A program made the translations under genes and the position numbers. From Paracoccus halophilus (GTDB lineage Bacteria > Pseudomonadota > Alphaproteobacteria > Rhodobacterales > Rhodobacteraceae), in assembly GCF_000763905.1 (NCBI RefSeq), contig NZ_JRKN01000001.1, positions 1-64,000 on the forward strand: 64,000 bases of DNA. The letters run 5' to 3'. The notes below the pieces were generated by a model that was not told the DNA's origin, ran no database searches, and saw only the letters and a list, made by a program, of their open reading frames with translations. Shown piece after piece: positions 7,951 through 17,704 of this stretch (the first letter of the stretch is position 1; every line of letters starts with the position of its first letter).

Positions 7951-8769
7951 ATGTCCGATATTACCACCCCGAAACGTGCCCCGCAGCGCCCATATCGGCA
8001 CGGCCCGCGCCTGCGCATGTTGCGGACCGTGGTCGCCCTGATGCTGCGCGAGATCGCCACCACCTATGGCCGTTCGGCCGGAGGATATATCTGGGCGGTA
8101 CTCGAGCCGGTGCTGGGTGTGGCGCTGCTGTCGGTGTTGTTCAGCATGGCCTTGCGCAGCCCGGGTCTGGGCACGAATTTTCCGCTGTTCTACGCGACCG
8201 GGTTTCTGCCCTTTGCCATGTTCAACGACATCGCGAACAAGGTTGCCACCTCGATTCGCTTTTCCCGCCCGTTTCTGGCTTATCCCTGCGTGACCTTTGT
8301 CGATACGATGCTGGCGCGGGTGGTGCTGAACGCCCTGACCCATGCGACCGTGATCGGGCTGGTCCTTACCGGCATTCATGTCATCTATCAGCTTCCGGTC
8401 ATGACCAATATGCTGGCGATCTTTGAAAGCCTGCTGCTGACGACGCTGCTGGCGGTCGGCGTGGGGGCGTTCAACTGCTACATGATGACCGCCTTCCCGG
8501 TCTATGAACGGGCCTGGCATATCGCCACGCGGCCGCTGTTTCTGGTTTCGGGGGTCTTCTTTCTGTATGAAATCATGCCGGCAAAGGCGCAGGCGCTGAT
8601 GTGGTTCAACCCCCTTTTGCACTGCGTCGGCATCATGCGGCGCGGCGTCTATCCCACCTATGAGGCGAATTACGTCAGCGCGCTTTTCGTGATCTCGGTG
8701 TCGGTCATCCTGCTGTTCTTTGGCCTGCTGATGCTGGTGCGCAATTACCGCATCCTTCTGGAGCGCTAG
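7951..8769 (+). CDS. kpsM: Polysaccharide export ABC transporter permease, KpsM/CtrC family
   Basis: An ABC-2 type membrane subunit with about six helices (for example YIWAVLEPVLGVALLSVLF and VSVILLFFGLLMLVRNY), forming the export channel with KpsT. A TTG at 7918 gives a longer frame, but ATG 7951 (MSDITTPKR) gives the usual short cytoplasmic N-terminus and is preferred. It is transcribed away from kpsE across an 81-base gap that should carry both promoters. Its TAG stop overlaps that of the convergent RTX gene: the palindrome CTAG at 8766-8769 ends both. Confidence 0.9.
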   Translation: MSDITTPKRAPQRPYRHGPRLRMLRTVVALMLREIATTYGRSAGGYIWAVLEPVLGVALLSVLFSMALRSPGLGTNFPLFYATGFLPFAMFNDIANKVATSIRFSRPFLAYPCVTFVDTMLARVVLNALTHATVIGLVLTGIHVIYQLPVMTNMLAIFESLLLTTLLAVGVGAFNCYMMTAFPVYERAWHIATRPLFLVSGVFFLYEIMPAKAQALMWFNPLLHCVGIMRRGVYPTYEANYVSALFVISVSVILLFFGLLMLVRNYRILLER

Positions 8770-11700
8770 ATCAGCAGGTCGGTTTCGTCGATCCGCGCGA
8801 TGGCGCCAAGGCCGATCGTCAGATCGGCCCGCCCGTTGCCGTCCAGGTCAATTTCCAGCACCCGCGCGGTTTCGCGGGTCCAGTAGCTGCGTACCTGCCC
8901 CGCGCCCGAGAATTCCGCCGCGCCGATAAAGCTCAGGCCCAGCCCGCTCATGTCGATCAGGTCCTGACCTGAACGAAAATCCTGGATAATGTCATGGCCG
9001 CCATCGAAATCCCGCCACGCGACAAAGACGAAGTGATCCCTGCCATGGCCGCCGTTCAGGATATCATCGCCGGCGCCCCCCTCCAGCCGGTCGTCCGAGG
9101 CGCCGCCCGCGAGATGGTCATTGCCGGCGCCGCCCTGCAGAATATCGTTCCCCGCCTGTCCGAACATCCTGTCGTCGCCGGCATTGCCGATCAGCGTATC
9201 GTCGCCGCTGCCGCCATGCAGGCTTTCATTGCCGCCGCCGCCCTGAAGCATGTCATTCCCCGACTGGCCGTAAAGGCGGCTGTTGCCGTCGCGCGACAGG
9301 ATCATGTCGTCGCCATTGCCGCCGATCAGGCGGTCGTCGCCGGCAAGGTTCCATAGCGTGTCATTGCCGTCGCCACCGATCACCGTATCGTTGCCGCCAT
9401 CCGATTTGACGAAATCGTCGCCCTCGCCGGTATCTATGACATCGTTCCCGGCGCCGCCGCGAATCGAATCGCTTCCCTCATCGCCAAAGATGCGGTCATT
9501 GCCGGCATCGCCCATGATGGTGTCGTCATGCAGCCCGCCCCTGATGAAATCATCCCCCGAGGCGCCGCGTATCAGGTCATTGCCCGACTGCCCCAGCAGG
9601 CTGTCATTCCCCGCGCCGCCCGATATCTGGTCCGGCCCCTGCAGACCGGCGATCGTGTCATCGCCATGATCGCCGAACATCGTGTCGTGCCCCTGACCGC
9701 CCAGCATCCTGTCATTGCCGCCTCCGCCCGACATCAGATCGCCGCCTTGGCCGCCATCCAGCGTGTCATGACCCGCGCCGCCGGAGATATTGTCGCGGCC
9801 ATGCGCGCCATAGACCAGATCGTTGCCGTGATGCGCGCGGATCGTATCGTCGCCATTGCCGCCATGCAGACGGTCATGCCCGGTGCCGGTCTTCAACAGA
9901 TCGTTGCCGTTCCCACCCCAAAGCGTGTTATGCCCGCTGTCATCCATCAGCCGGTCATCGCCATCCTCGCCAATCAGCAGATCATTTCCCTGCTGTCCCA
10001 TCAGGATGTCATTGCCGCCGCCGCCATAGAGAAGGTCGTTGCCGTTGCCTCCGAACGATTGGTCATCGCCGAACGCGGCGCGCAGGACGTCATTGCCGTC
10101 GCCGCCATGCAGGGTGTCGTCGCCCGAGCCGCCATTGATGGTGTCCGGGTTCGCACCGCCATTCAGATAATCGTCGCCGTCGCGACCCAGCAACACGTCA
10201 CGCCCGGCCAGCCCGAGGATGGACGAGCCGTATTGCCCGGCCGTCAGCGTGTCGTGCCCCGATGTGCCCAGGATGTTCGTCATCATGTCGGGCGGGTCGT
10301 AATGCGAGATCGGGAACAGCAGGTTGTCGAAGTATCCGGCCTGCATGGTGGTGCCGTCGCGGGTCCTGATCCAGACCACGCTGTTGCCGAAAAAAATCTT
10401 GATACCATCGCTTTGCGGCCGGAAGGTCAACTGCGCCGTACTGCGGATCATGCCCAGAAGCGACAGGTCAAGCCGGTCGGTGCCGGGCTCGAAATCGTCG
10501 ATATGGATGCGGCCATTGACCTCGCGCGCGACGAAAGTATCGGCGCCGTCCCCGCCCCGCATCCGCAAGGGGGCGCTGCCCGCGATCAGGATATCGTCGC
10601 CGGCGCCGCCGTTCAGGCTGCTGGTCGCGTCCCCTGCCTGCAGCATGTCATTGCCGCCGCTGCCGCTCTGACCGCCGCGGCCGGCCACCTGGGTCAGGCC
10701 CAGCTCGCCGGGATCGAAGGCGAACTGGGTGATGCCCGCTTCGCTCCGCGAGGCGACGAAAAGCGCGATCTGGCCGTCGATCTCCACCGCCGAAAGCGAC
10801 GAGACATCGGCCAGCGCGCGATCGAGGCCGTCGGCCAGCGTCGCCAGATGCAGCAGGCGACCATCGGGCATCACGGTAAACACGGTAACGCCATCGTCGC
10901 CGCCGCCCGCGAAGACGAAGGCGCGGCCATCCAGGGTCAGCGAAGCCAGCGCCGACGCGCCGCTGAAGCGTGTCGTCAGCTCGTCGATGACATGATCGGT
11001 GGGCAGCAATTCGCCGGAATAGGTCAGGCGCAGCGTCGTCAGGGATGAGCTTTGCGACGAGGCGACGATGACATAGGTCACGCCATTGACGGTGACGGTG
11101 GTCAGGTGGCCGGGCTGGTTCAGCCCCAGACCGCGATCCGCCCACAGCATCTGCGCCCGCCCCGTGGTTCCGTCGGCATTGATGGCCTGTACCGCGACAT
11201 AATTCCCCAGGGCCGAGGTTGAAATCATGAAGCTGCGGCTGCCCAGTGTCGCGACCGTCATGTCGCTGATCTCGGTTCCCTGCATGCCGGGCCCCCAGGG
11301 CAGACCCGAACGTGCGACAAAGCCGGGTACACCCTGCGCATCCAGACGCCAGGTCTCGACGGCGGTCTGGCCGTCGCGGACGGAATAGATGAACTGACCC
11401 TGCGGCGTTTCGAACTGGCCCAGCAGGATGACATCGCCGGGCAACCGGCCGCCGCCCTGCAATGCCGCGCGACCGCCGAACCCGCCATCGCTGTCGAGCG
11501 CGGCGCCCATCGCCATGGCATTGAGCAGACCCGCGCCGAACAATGCCGGCTGCCCCCCGATATCGATCACCGAGATTGTCGGGATGCCGCCATAGCCAAG
11601 CGCCCCGGCATGCGGCCGGCTGTCGATTTCGCGCAGCGGCCGGTCGGCGGCGGCGATGTCGAAGGCGGTAAAGCCGCCACCCGTATGGGTGACGCTGTAA

Positions 11701-11804
11701 AGCCGGTGGCCGCCGGGCCCGGCATGGACCTGAAGGTCGGTGATATTGGACAGGAATCCGGTTGCGGTTCCGGAATATGTCGCAACGTGTTGATAGCGCA
11801 GCAT
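8766..11804 (-). CDS. Large RTX calcium-binding protein, probably type I secreted
   Basis: 1012 residues without an N-terminal signal peptide. Residues 1-380 look like repeated beta strands of a propeller-like domain (LYSVTHTGGGFTAFDI, FVFAGGGDDGVTVF, IALFVASRSEAGITQF). A short RTX block at about 385-430 and a linker follow. A long array of GGxGxDxLx nonapeptides runs from about 511 to 921. The C-terminus (HFVFVAW...IIQDFRSGQDLIDMSGLG...ETDLLI) is the serralysin-type domain that carries the type I secretion signal. No protease or lyase motif is seen, so I call it a structural or adhesin-like surface protein. Its place between capsule export and rhamnose genes supports a role in the cell envelope or matrix. 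No secretion ATPase or HlyD adjoins it. Confidence 0.88.
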   Translation of the reverse strand: MLRYQHVATYSGTATGFLSNITDLQVHAGPGGHRLYSVTHTGGGFTAFDIAAADRPLREIDSRPHAGALGYGGIPTISVIDIGGQPALFGAGLLNAMAMGAALDSDGGFGGRAALQGGGRLPGDVILLGQFETPQGQFIYSVRDGQTAVETWRLDAQGVPGFVARSGLPWGPGMQGTEISDMTVATLGSRSFMISTSALGNYVAVQAINADGTTGRAQMLWADRGLGLNQPGHLTTVTVNGVTYVIVASSQSSSLTTLRLTYSGELLPTDHVIDELTTRFSGASALASLTLDGRAFVFAGGGDDGVTVFTVMPDGRLLHLATLADGLDRALADVSSLSAVEIDGQIALFVASRSEAGITQFAFDPGELGLTQVAGRGGQSGSGGNDMLQAGDATSSLNGGAGDDILIAGSAPLRMRGGDGADTFVAREVNGRIHIDDFEPGTDRLDLSLLGMIRSTAQLTFRPQSDGIKIFFGNSVVWIRTRDGTTMQAGYFDNLLFPISHYDPPDMMTNILGTSGHDTLTAGQYGSSILGLAGRDVLLGRDGDDYLNGGANPDTINGGSGDDTLHGGDGNDVLRAAFGDDQSFGGNGNDLLYGGGGNDILMGQQGNDLLIGEDGDDRLMDDSGHNTLWGGNGNDLLKTGTGHDRLHGGNGDDTIRAHHGNDLVYGAHGRDNISGGAGHDTLDGGQGGDLMSGGGGNDRMLGGQGHDTMFGDHGDDTIAGLQGPDQISGGAGNDSLLGQSGNDLIRGASGDDFIRGGLHDDTIMGDAGNDRIFGDEGSDSIRGGAGNDVIDTGEGDDFVKSDGGNDTVIGGDGNDTLWNLAGDDRLIGGNGDDMILSRDGNSRLYGQSGNDMLQGGGGNESLHGGSGDDTLIGNAGDDRMFGQAGNDILQGGAGNDHLAGGASDDRLEGGAGDDILNGGHGRDHFVFVAWRDFDGGHDIIQDFRSGQDLIDMSGLGLSFIGAAEFSGAGQVRSYWTRETARVLEIDLDGNGRADLTIGLGAIARIDETDLLI
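9041..10274 (-). repeat. RTX nonapeptide-encoding tandem repeats
   Basis: This part of the RTX gene codes for about 40 imperfect copies of the Ca2+-binding nonapeptide GGxGxDxLx (for example GGNGNDLLY, GGAGHDTLD, GGSGDDTLI). On the plus strand it shows as repeated GCCGTCATTGCCG-like words. It is a coding repeat; the nearly stop-free opposite strand gives long false ORFs. Confidence 0.85.
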
Positions 11805-12009
11805 CCGAGTCGTTCGTCTTTTCTCAAAGCCCGGCCGACAGCGTTACCTGCCGCAGCTTAACAAACCCCTCCCGCTCCCGGAGTAACAAGCGGCCATTTG
11901 CGCGGTATTTTAGTCGTCTTCGCAGCGTTTTCATGATGTGCGGCGATGCTTGTGCATGGCGCCGAGTTCCTGCATATGCAGGCATTGTGAAGCAATCCGA
12001 TTGGGTCCG

Positions 12010-12591
12010 ATGCAAATCGAAAAAACCACATTGCCGGGCGTCCTGATTCTTGCCCCCCGTCGGTTTGGTGACGAGAGGGGGTTCTTCTCGGAAAGCTGGA
12101 ATCGCAGGACCCTGCGCGAGGCCGGGATCGAACTGCCTGAATTCGTGCAGGACAATCATTCGGTATCGGCCGCCGAGGGCACGCTGCGCGGGCTGCATTT
12201 CCAGGCGCCGCCCCATGCCCAGGGCAAGCTGGTGCGCTGCGGGCGCGGGCGGCTGTTCGACGTAGCGGTCGATATTCGCAAGGGCAGCGCGACCTATGGT
12301 CAATGGTTCGGGGCCGAGCTGTCCTTTGAGAATGCCCTGCAGCTGTGGATTCCGGCCGGTTTCCTTCACGGTTTCGTGACGCGGGCGCCGGACACGGAAA
12401 TCATCTACAAATGTACGGATCATTATGCGCCGGAATGCGATGGCGCCGTCGCCTGGGACAGCGTCGGTATCGATTGGGGGCTTGAGCAGCCGACGGTGCT
12501 GTCGGACAAGGATGGCCGGGCGCCGTCGCTGGCGGATTTCGACAGCCCTTTCACCTATCAGGGCCCCTTTGATTACGAGGCGCGACTATGA
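12010..12591 (+). CDS. rfbC: dTDP-4-dehydrorhamnose 3,5-epimerase
   Basis: Converts dTDP-4-keto-6-deoxy-glucose to dTDP-4-keto-rhamnose. The family signature is complete: [19 protein letters not shown] at the N-terminus, the catalytic-His region [18 protein letters not shown], and [20 protein letters not shown]. At 193 residues from ATG 12010 it has normal length; the longer frame from 11938 adds 24 residues with no family match. It is the first gene of the rfbCBDA operon, and its stop overlaps rfbB by ATGA. Confidence 0.95.
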   Translation: MQIEKTTLPGVLILAPRRFGDERGFFSESWNRRTLREAGIELPEFVQDNHSVSAAEGTLRGLHFQAPPHAQGKLVRCGRGRLFDVAVDIRKGSATYGQWFGAELSFENALQLWIPAGFLHGFVTRAPDTEIIYKCTDHYAPECDGAVAWDSVGIDWGLEQPTVLSDKDGRAPSLADFDSPFTYQGPFDYEARL

Positions 12592-13625
12592 AGATTCTGG
12601 TGACCGGTGGCGCGGGCTTTATCGGCTCGGCCGTGGTGCGGCTGGCGGTGCGGCGCGGGCATGAGGTGGTCAACCTCGATTCCCTGACCTATGCCGCCAA
12701 TCTGGAAAACGTCGCGTCGGTGTCGAACAGCCCGCTCTACAGTTTCGAACAGGCCGATCTGCGCGACCGGGCCGCGCTGGACCGCGTTCTGGCCGCGCAT
12801 CAGCCCGATGCGATCATGCATCTGGCGGCGGAAAGCCATGTCGATCGCTCGATCGACGGGCCGGGCGATTTCATCGAAACCAATGTGACCGGCACCTATA
12901 ACCTGCTCGAGGCGGCGCGGGCGCATTGGGTTTCGCGCGGCAGGCCCGAGGGGTTTCGCTTTCACCATATCTCGACCGATGAGGTGTTCGGCTCGCTGGG
13001 CGAGACCGGGCAGTTCACCGAGGATACCCCCTACGACCCCCGCAGCCCCTATTCTGCCTCAAAAGCGGCATCCGACCATCTGGTGCGCGCCTGGCACGAA
13101 ACCTATGGGTTTCCGGCGGTTCTGACCAATTGCTCGAACAATTACGGGCCGTTCCACTTTCCCGAAAAGCTGGTGCCGGTGGTGATCCTGAAGGCGCTGC
13201 ACGGTGAGCCGATCCCGGTCTATGGCGATGGCGGCAATGTCCGCGACTGGCTCTATGTCGAGGATCATGCCGATGCGCTCTTGCTGGTGCTGGAAAAGGG
13301 CGAGTTGGGGCGCAGCTACAATATCGGCGGCGAGAACGAGGCCCGCAACATCGACCTCGTGCGCACCATCTGCGCCGAGATGGACCTCCTGCGCCCCGAT
13401 CACGCCCCGCATGACCGGCTGGTCACCTTCGTCGCCGACCGTCCGGGCCATGACCGCCGTTATGCAATCGACCCGACCCGGATCCGGACCGAGCTGGGCT
13501 GGCGCCCCTCGGTCACCGTCGAAGAGGGGCTGCGCCGCACCGTCGAATGGTATCTGGCGAATGAGGATTGGTGGCGCCCGTTGCTGGGCCGGCAGGGCGT
13601 CGGCGAAAGACTGGGCAAGGCATGA
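12588..13625 (+). CDS. rfbB: dTDP-glucose 4,6-dehydratase
   Basis: An NAD-dependent short-chain enzyme, the second step to dTDP-rhamnose. It shows the Rossmann motif [28 protein letters not shown], the catalytic THxST-like [10 protein letters not shown], and the [14 protein letters not shown] active-site Tyr-Lys pair. Its 345 residues is typical. It overlaps rfbC and rfbD by ATGA on both sides, so the operon is fully coupled. Confidence 0.96.
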   Translation: MKILVTGGAGFIGSAVVRLAVRRGHEVVNLDSLTYAANLENVASVSNSPLYSFEQADLRDRAALDRVLAAHQPDAIMHLAAESHVDRSIDGPGDFIETNVTGTYNLLEAARAHWVSRGRPEGFRFHHISTDEVFGSLGETGQFTEDTPYDPRSPYSASKAASDHLVRAWHETYGFPAVLTNCSNNYGPFHFPEKLVPVVILKALHGEPIPVYGDGGNVRDWLYVEDHADALLLVLEKGELGRSYNIGGENEARNIDLVRTICAEMDLLRPDHAPHDRLVTFVADRPGHDRRYAIDPTRIRTELGWRPSVTVEEGLRRTVEWYLANEDWWRPLLGRQGVGERLGKA

Positions 13626-14473
13626 CAGGGCTGCTGGTCTTTGGCCGCACCGGACAGGTGGCGACCGAACTGGCCCGGCTGGCGCCCGATGCGCGTTTTC
13701 TGGACCGCGCGTCGGCCGATCTGGCCGATCCCGAGACCTGCGCCCGCGCCATCCGCGATTCCGGTTGCGATGCGGTGATCAACGCGGCGGCCTATACCGC
13801 CGTGGACCGCGCCGAATCCGAGCCGGATCTGGCCCGCGCGGTGAATGGCGACGCGCCCGCGGCCATGGCGCGCGCGGCGGCGGCGGCCGGGATTCCGCTG
13901 GTGCATATCTCGACCGACTATGTTTTCGACGGCTCGGGCACGGCGCCCTGGCGCGAGACCGACGCGACCGGCCCTCTGGGCGTCTATGGCGCCACCAAGC
14001 TGGCCGGAGAGCAGGGGATCGCGGCCGCCGGCGGGCAATGGGCGGTGCTGCGCACGTCCTGGGTATTCTCGGCCCATGGTGCGAATTTCGTGAAAACCAT
14101 GCTGCGCCTTGGCAGCGAGCGCGAGGAACTGCGTGTCGTCGCCGATCAGCATGGCGGCCCGACGCCCGCGGCCGAAATCGCGGCGGCCTGTCTGACCATG
14201 GCGCGGGTGATGCGCGATGATCGCGGGCGCGGCGGGATCTATCATTTTTCCGGCGCGCCGGATACCAGCTGGGCGGGCTTCGCGGGCGAAATCATGGCAC
14301 AGGCGGGGCTTTCCTGCCGCGTCACCGATATCGCGACCTCGCAATACCCGACTCCGGCGCGGCGCCCGGCCAATTCCCGGCTGGATTGCGCGGCCCTTCA
14401 GCGCGATTTCGGCCTGGCCCGTCCCGACTGGCGCGCCGGCCTTGCCAAGGTTCTGCAGGAGCTCAAGACATGA
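13622..14473 (+). CDS. rfbD: dTDP-4-dehydrorhamnose reductase
   Basis: The final NADPH-dependent reduction to dTDP-L-rhamnose. It shows [11 protein letters not shown] (nucleotide-binding turn), [23 protein letters not shown] and [11 protein letters not shown] (YxxxK catalytic pair). It has 283 residues from ATG 13622, chosen because this overlaps the rfbB stop and gives the standard N-terminus; the longer frame is antisense-quality Arg/Gly-rich. It overlaps rfbA by ATGA. Confidence 0.95.
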   Translation: MTGLLVFGRTGQVATELARLAPDARFLDRASADLADPETCARAIRDSGCDAVINAAAYTAVDRAESEPDLARAVNGDAPAAMARAAAAAGIPLVHISTDYVFDGSGTAPWRETDATGPLGVYGATKLAGEQGIAAAGGQWAVLRTSWVFSAHGANFVKTMLRLGSEREELRVVADQHGGPTPAAEIAAACLTMARVMRDDRGRGGIYHFSGAPDTSWAGFAGEIMAQAGLSCRVTDIATSQYPTPARRPANSRLDCAALQRDFGLARPDWRAGLAKVLQELKT

Positions 14474-15363
14474 CCGACCTCACAAGCACCGCAACCGGAC
14501 GCAAGGGGATCATCCTGGCCGGAGGCTCGGGCACGCGGCTGTATCCGATCACCATGGGCGTGTCCAAGCAGCTTTTGCCGATCTATGACAAGCCGATGAT
14601 CTATTACCCGATCTCGGTCCTGATGCTGGCCGGCATCCGCGAGATCGCGATCATCACCACGCCCGAGGATCAGGACCAGTTTCGCCGCCTTCTGGACGAT
14701 GGCGGGCAATGGGGACTCAGCTTCGAATATATCGTCCAGCCCTCGCCGGACGGTCTGGCGCAGGCCTATCTGCTGGCCGAGGATTTTCTGGCCGGCGCGC
14801 CATCCGCCATGGTGCTGGGGGACAATATCTTCTTTGGCCACGGTCTGCCGCTGCTGCTCGAGGCGGCCGACCGCCGCGCCCGGGGGGGCACGGTCTTTGG
14901 CTATCGCGTGGCCGATCCCGAACGCTACGGCGTCGTGGCCTTCGACGATCAGGGCCGGGTCAGTTCGATCATCGAGAAACCCGAGACGCCGCCCTCCGAT
15001 TACGCGGTCACCGGGCTGTATTTCCTTGACGGGACGGCGCCGGAGCGCGCACGAAAGGTCAAGCCCTCGGCGCGTGGCGAGCTGGAAATCACGACATTGC
15101 TGGAACACTATCTGCAGGATGACCTGCTGACGGTCGAGCGCATGGGACGCGGTTTCGCCTGGCTGGACACCGGCACACATGCCAGCCTGCTGGATGCGGG
15201 GAATTTCGTCCGCACGCTGGAGCAGCGCCAGGGGCTGCAGACCGGCTGCCCCGACGAGATCGCCTATAATCAGGGCTGGATCGACGCGGACGCACTGCGC
15301 GCAAGGGCGAAGAAATTCGCCAAGAACGATTACGGCCGCTACCTGTCGCGCCTGCTGGCATAG
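14470..15363 (+). CDS. rfbA: Glucose-1-phosphate thymidylyltransferase
   Basis: The first pathway step, making dTDP-glucose from dTTP and glucose-1-phosphate. The nucleotidyltransferase loop GIILAGGSGTRLYPIT and the following SKQLLPIYDKPMIYYP are diagnostic, as are LGDNIFFGHGL and the metal/sugar segment WLDTGTHASLLDAGNF. 297 residues from ATG 14470. It is the last gene of rfbCBDA. Its 3' end overlaps the convergent glycosyltransferase by 25 bases. Confidence 0.96.
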   Translation: MTDLTSTATGRKGIILAGGSGTRLYPITMGVSKQLLPIYDKPMIYYPISVLMLAGIREIAIITTPEDQDQFRRLLDDGGQWGLSFEYIVQPSPDGLAQAYLLAEDFLAGAPSAMVLGDNIFFGHGLPLLLEAADRRARGGTVFGYRVADPERYGVVAFDDQGRVSSIIEKPETPPSDYAVTGLYFLDGTAPERARKVKPSARGELEITTLLEHYLQDDLLTVERMGRGFAWLDTGTHASLLDAGNFVRTLEQRQGLQTGCPDEIAYNQGWIDADALRARAKKFAKNDYGRYLSRLLA

Positions 15364-16328
15364 ATCGTGCCCGAGGCCGGCGGCTCGGCCCCGCGCTTGC
15401 CTGTCCGCAGGCGCCCGGCCAGTGCCGATGCCAGGACCGCCAGAGTTCCCGCGCGGGTCTGGCGGTAGAGGCGCATCGCCCGGAATTCCTGGAACGCGCG
15501 CGGGCCGGATGCGGTGAGCGCGCCGCCGAAACGGTGCAGAAGGTCGGCATTCTCGGCCTGCATCAGCCGGGTGACAGGCTCCAGCGCGGCCTGATTTCGC
15601 GCCAGCCAATCGGCGTATTGTCCGTCGAACAGCATCGAGATCCGGGCGGCCTTGGCCCTTGCCGTATCATTGCGCCCCATCACATTCCCGGGATGCTGGC
15701 GATAAAGCAGGACCTGCGCATGATCGCGCATGATGGCCGCCCCGGCCGCCGAGAGCAATTGATAGGCCCACCAGTCATGGGAAACGATATTCGCCGCCAT
15801 GGCCGCCGGCGCGGCGGCCTGAAGGAGTTTTATCGCCTCGCCATTGGCCAGGATCGTATTGCCGGGTAGGCAGGCCTGTATCAGCGCATTGCGAAACGTG
15901 AAAGGGCCGGGAAAATGCGGTGCCGGTTTCAACGGCGCCAGATCCTCGTTGCAGATGGTGGTGCGCCCTGCATATATCGCGGCACGGTCCTGACGTGACA
16001 GAAAGTCGGCACCACGCGCCAGCCGATCGGGTCGCCAGACATCGTCCTGGTCCGAATAGGCCAGCCAGCCCGTCGGATCGGCGCGCTGAGTCAGATGCAG
16101 GAAATTCTGCGTCGAGCCGCGCCCGGGCCCCTCGATCAGTTCGACTTGCCCGGAACGGTATCGGGCGGCGAATTCCCGCACGATCTTCTGGGTTCCGTCC
16201 ACCGATCCGTCATCCGACACGATCAATCGCCAATTGGTCAAGGTTTGCGCAGCGATACTGTCAAGCTGCGCGCCAATGAAGCGCGCACCGTTATAGCTGG
16301 CCATGACGATGGTAATGGGCGGGTGCAA
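15339..16328 (-). CDS. Glycosyltransferase, GT2 family
   Basis: A GT-A fold transferase: ITIVMASYNGARFIGAQLDS, SDDGSVDGTQ, and the DXD-type metal site in AYSDQDDVWRPDRL, with the following HDWWAYQLLSAAGA matching rhamnosyl-type GT2 enzymes. No ATG precedes the catalytic core. The TTG at 16328 has GGAG 6 bases upstream and leaves only a few residues before the first strand; TTG 16355 is the alternative. Next to rfbCBDA it is a natural candidate to add rhamnose to the exported glycan, but the donor is inferred from context only. Confidence 0.82.
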   Translation of the reverse strand: MHPPITIVMASYNGARFIGAQLDSIAAQTLTNWRLIVSDDGSVDGTQKIVREFAARYRSGQVELIEGPGRGSTQNFLHLTQRADPTGWLAYSDQDDVWRPDRLARGADFLSRQDRAAIYAGRTTICNEDLAPLKPAPHFPGPFTFRNALIQACLPGNTILANGEAIKLLQAAAPAAMAANIVSHDWWAYQLLSAAGAAIMRDHAQVLLYRQHPGNVMGRNDTARAKAARISMLFDGQYADWLARNQAALEPVTRLMQAENADLLHRFGGALTASGPRAFQEFRAMRLYRQTRAGTLAVLASALAGRLRTGKRGAEPPASGTIYASRRDR

Positions 16329-16388
16329 GGCAGTCTCCGTTCCGGCCCCGCGCAACTACATCTTATGCCGGCTATCGGCCAGAGAGAA

Positions 16389-16931
16389 CTATTGTTCCTG
16401 CCGCCCGATATCCTCGATCAGGACGCGCAGGACATCCGGGCCGCTCGCCTTCTGCCCGGCGGCAAGAAGCGATGCGCGCAAATTCCGCTGGCTGGCCTCC
16501 GAGGTGAAGTTGCCATCGAACGCTCCGGTATTGGCCGCGACCATCAAGGCGCCAAGCAATGCGTCGCGCAGCCGGTATTCCTGTGCCTCTATCTCCGGGC
16601 GGGCCGCGACGGGAATTTCGATGCTGAGAGTCAGGATCATGACAGCTGTCGGCGAGCCGTTGCGAATGATCGGAACAAAGAACTGATTGGGAAACCGGAA
16701 CCAGTCCAGATCGGTGCTGTCAGGCGGGCTGTTTTCGGCCTCGGCAGGTCTGCCATCCGCCGATACCACGTCTTCATCAGCTTGATCAGTCCCCCGTTCC
16801 GGCGCGGCATCTTGCGGGCCGGCTGCCAGTGTCTTGCCGTCGGTCCTGTTGGTTTGCAGCAGGTCCCCGCCGATGGCGCCGCCGACAAACCCAAGCAGGG
16901 GTAAGAACAGCATCAGGGCTTTCTTGATCAT
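16389..16931 (-). CDS. fliL: FliL-like flagellar basal-body protein
   Basis: 180 residues: an N-terminal membrane helix (ALMLFLPLLGFVGGAIGGDL), an acidic linker rich in Asp/Glu/Ala, and a periplasmic domain (FFVPIIRNGSPTAVMILTLS, then ALLGALMVAANTGAFDGNF). The layout matches FliL, which associates with stator and switch. Overall sequence is divergent, so the call leans on position as the last gene of the flgB-to-flgH operon, a location known for this protein in Rhodobacterales. The start has GAGG 8 bases upstream. Confidence 0.75.
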   Translation of the reverse strand: MIKKALMLFLPLLGFVGGAIGGDLLQTNRTDGKTLAAGPQDAAPERGTDQADEDVVSADGRPAEAENSPPDSTDLDWFRFPNQFFVPIIRNGSPTAVMILTLSIEIPVAARPEIEAQEYRLRDALLGALMVAANTGAFDGNFTSEASQRNLRASLLAAGQKASGPDVLRVLIEDIGRQEQ

Positions 16932-16940
16932 GAAGATGCC

Positions 16941-17693
16941 TCAATACGGAAGAAAAATATCTGCGATTTGCTGGCCGTAGCGCGGCTGCTGGACATCGCT
17001 GATCTGACCGCGCCCACCATAGGAAATGCGCGCGCCGGCGATCCTGTCATAGGCGATTTCATTGCGCCGCCCGATATCCGTCGGGCGGACAAAGCCGCTG
17101 ACGGTTAGGACGCGGACCTCGTAATTGACGCGGACCTCTTGCGTGCCTTCGATGCGCAGGACGCCGTTGGGCAGCCTTTCGACGACGGTGGCGGCGACGC
17201 GCAGAGTGACCTTGTCGCGGCGAGAAATATTGCCGCCGCCCTTGAAGGTCGAGGATGCCTTTGCCTCGGCAAGCTCTTCCATGCTGGCCCCCTCAGGCAA
17301 AGACTCATCGATCCGTTGCGGCAGCCCCACCATCTGCGGGATGCTGACCTTGTCCGAGGAACTGCGCGTTCTGCCGGAACTGTTTTGTATTTCGGCCTTG
17401 TCGTCGATTTCGATCACCACGGTCAGAATATCGCCCCGCGCGGAGGCGCGCCGATCCACGACCAGCGAGCTTTGCGAAGTTGACCACAGCGATGCGGTGC
17501 TGCTCGCGCGGTCGGGCAGTGCGTCAACCCCATATCCGGAAGCGGCCATGGCCTGATATTCGATGCCGTTCTCCGGCGCGGTCATGTCCGGCACTTGCCC
17601 TATCTGGGAAACGCGCCCGCAAGCTGCCATGGCGAGGATGACCGATATTGCTCCGATGGCGCGGCATGGGCTGACATGCGAAACAAGGAACAT
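16941..17693 (-). CDS. flgH: Flagellar L-ring protein FlgH
   Basis: A lipoprotein forming the outer-membrane L ring. The signal ends in LAMAAC (lipobox). Family segments are SLVVDRRASARGDILTVVIE, the Ser/Arg-rich stretch, STFKGGGNISRRDKVTLRVAATVVERLPNG in parts, and the end GRGQISDVQQPRYGQQIADI. 250 residues, normal length. The Shine-Dalgarno AAGGAAAAG precedes ATG 17693. Confidence 0.93.
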   Translation of the reverse strand: MFLVSHVSPCRAIGAISVILAMAACGRVSQIGQVPDMTAPENGIEYQAMAASGYGVDALPDRASSTASLWSTSQSSLVVDRRASARGDILTVVIEIDDKAEIQNSSGRTRSSSDKVSIPQMVGLPQRIDESLPEGASMEELAEAKASSTFKGGGNISRRDKVTLRVAATVVERLPNGVLRIEGTQEVRVNYEVRVLTVSGFVRPTDIGRRNEIAYDRIAGARISYGGRGQISDVQQPRYGQQIADIFLPY

Positions 17694-17704
17694 CTGCTTT
17701 TCCT

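Noticed and set aside
9041-10274. Regularly spaced repeats resembling a CRISPR array
   Set aside because: The period is codon-based (27 bases and its multiples) without unique spacers; the repeats translate into GGxGxDxLx nonapeptides.
9528-11048. A 506-codon plus-strand open frame opposite the RTX gene
   Set aside because: It is a mirror of the GC-rich nonapeptide repeats: codon content is Val/Ala/Arg/Ile periodic, no ribosome site or family match. The minus strand encodes clear RTX repeats.
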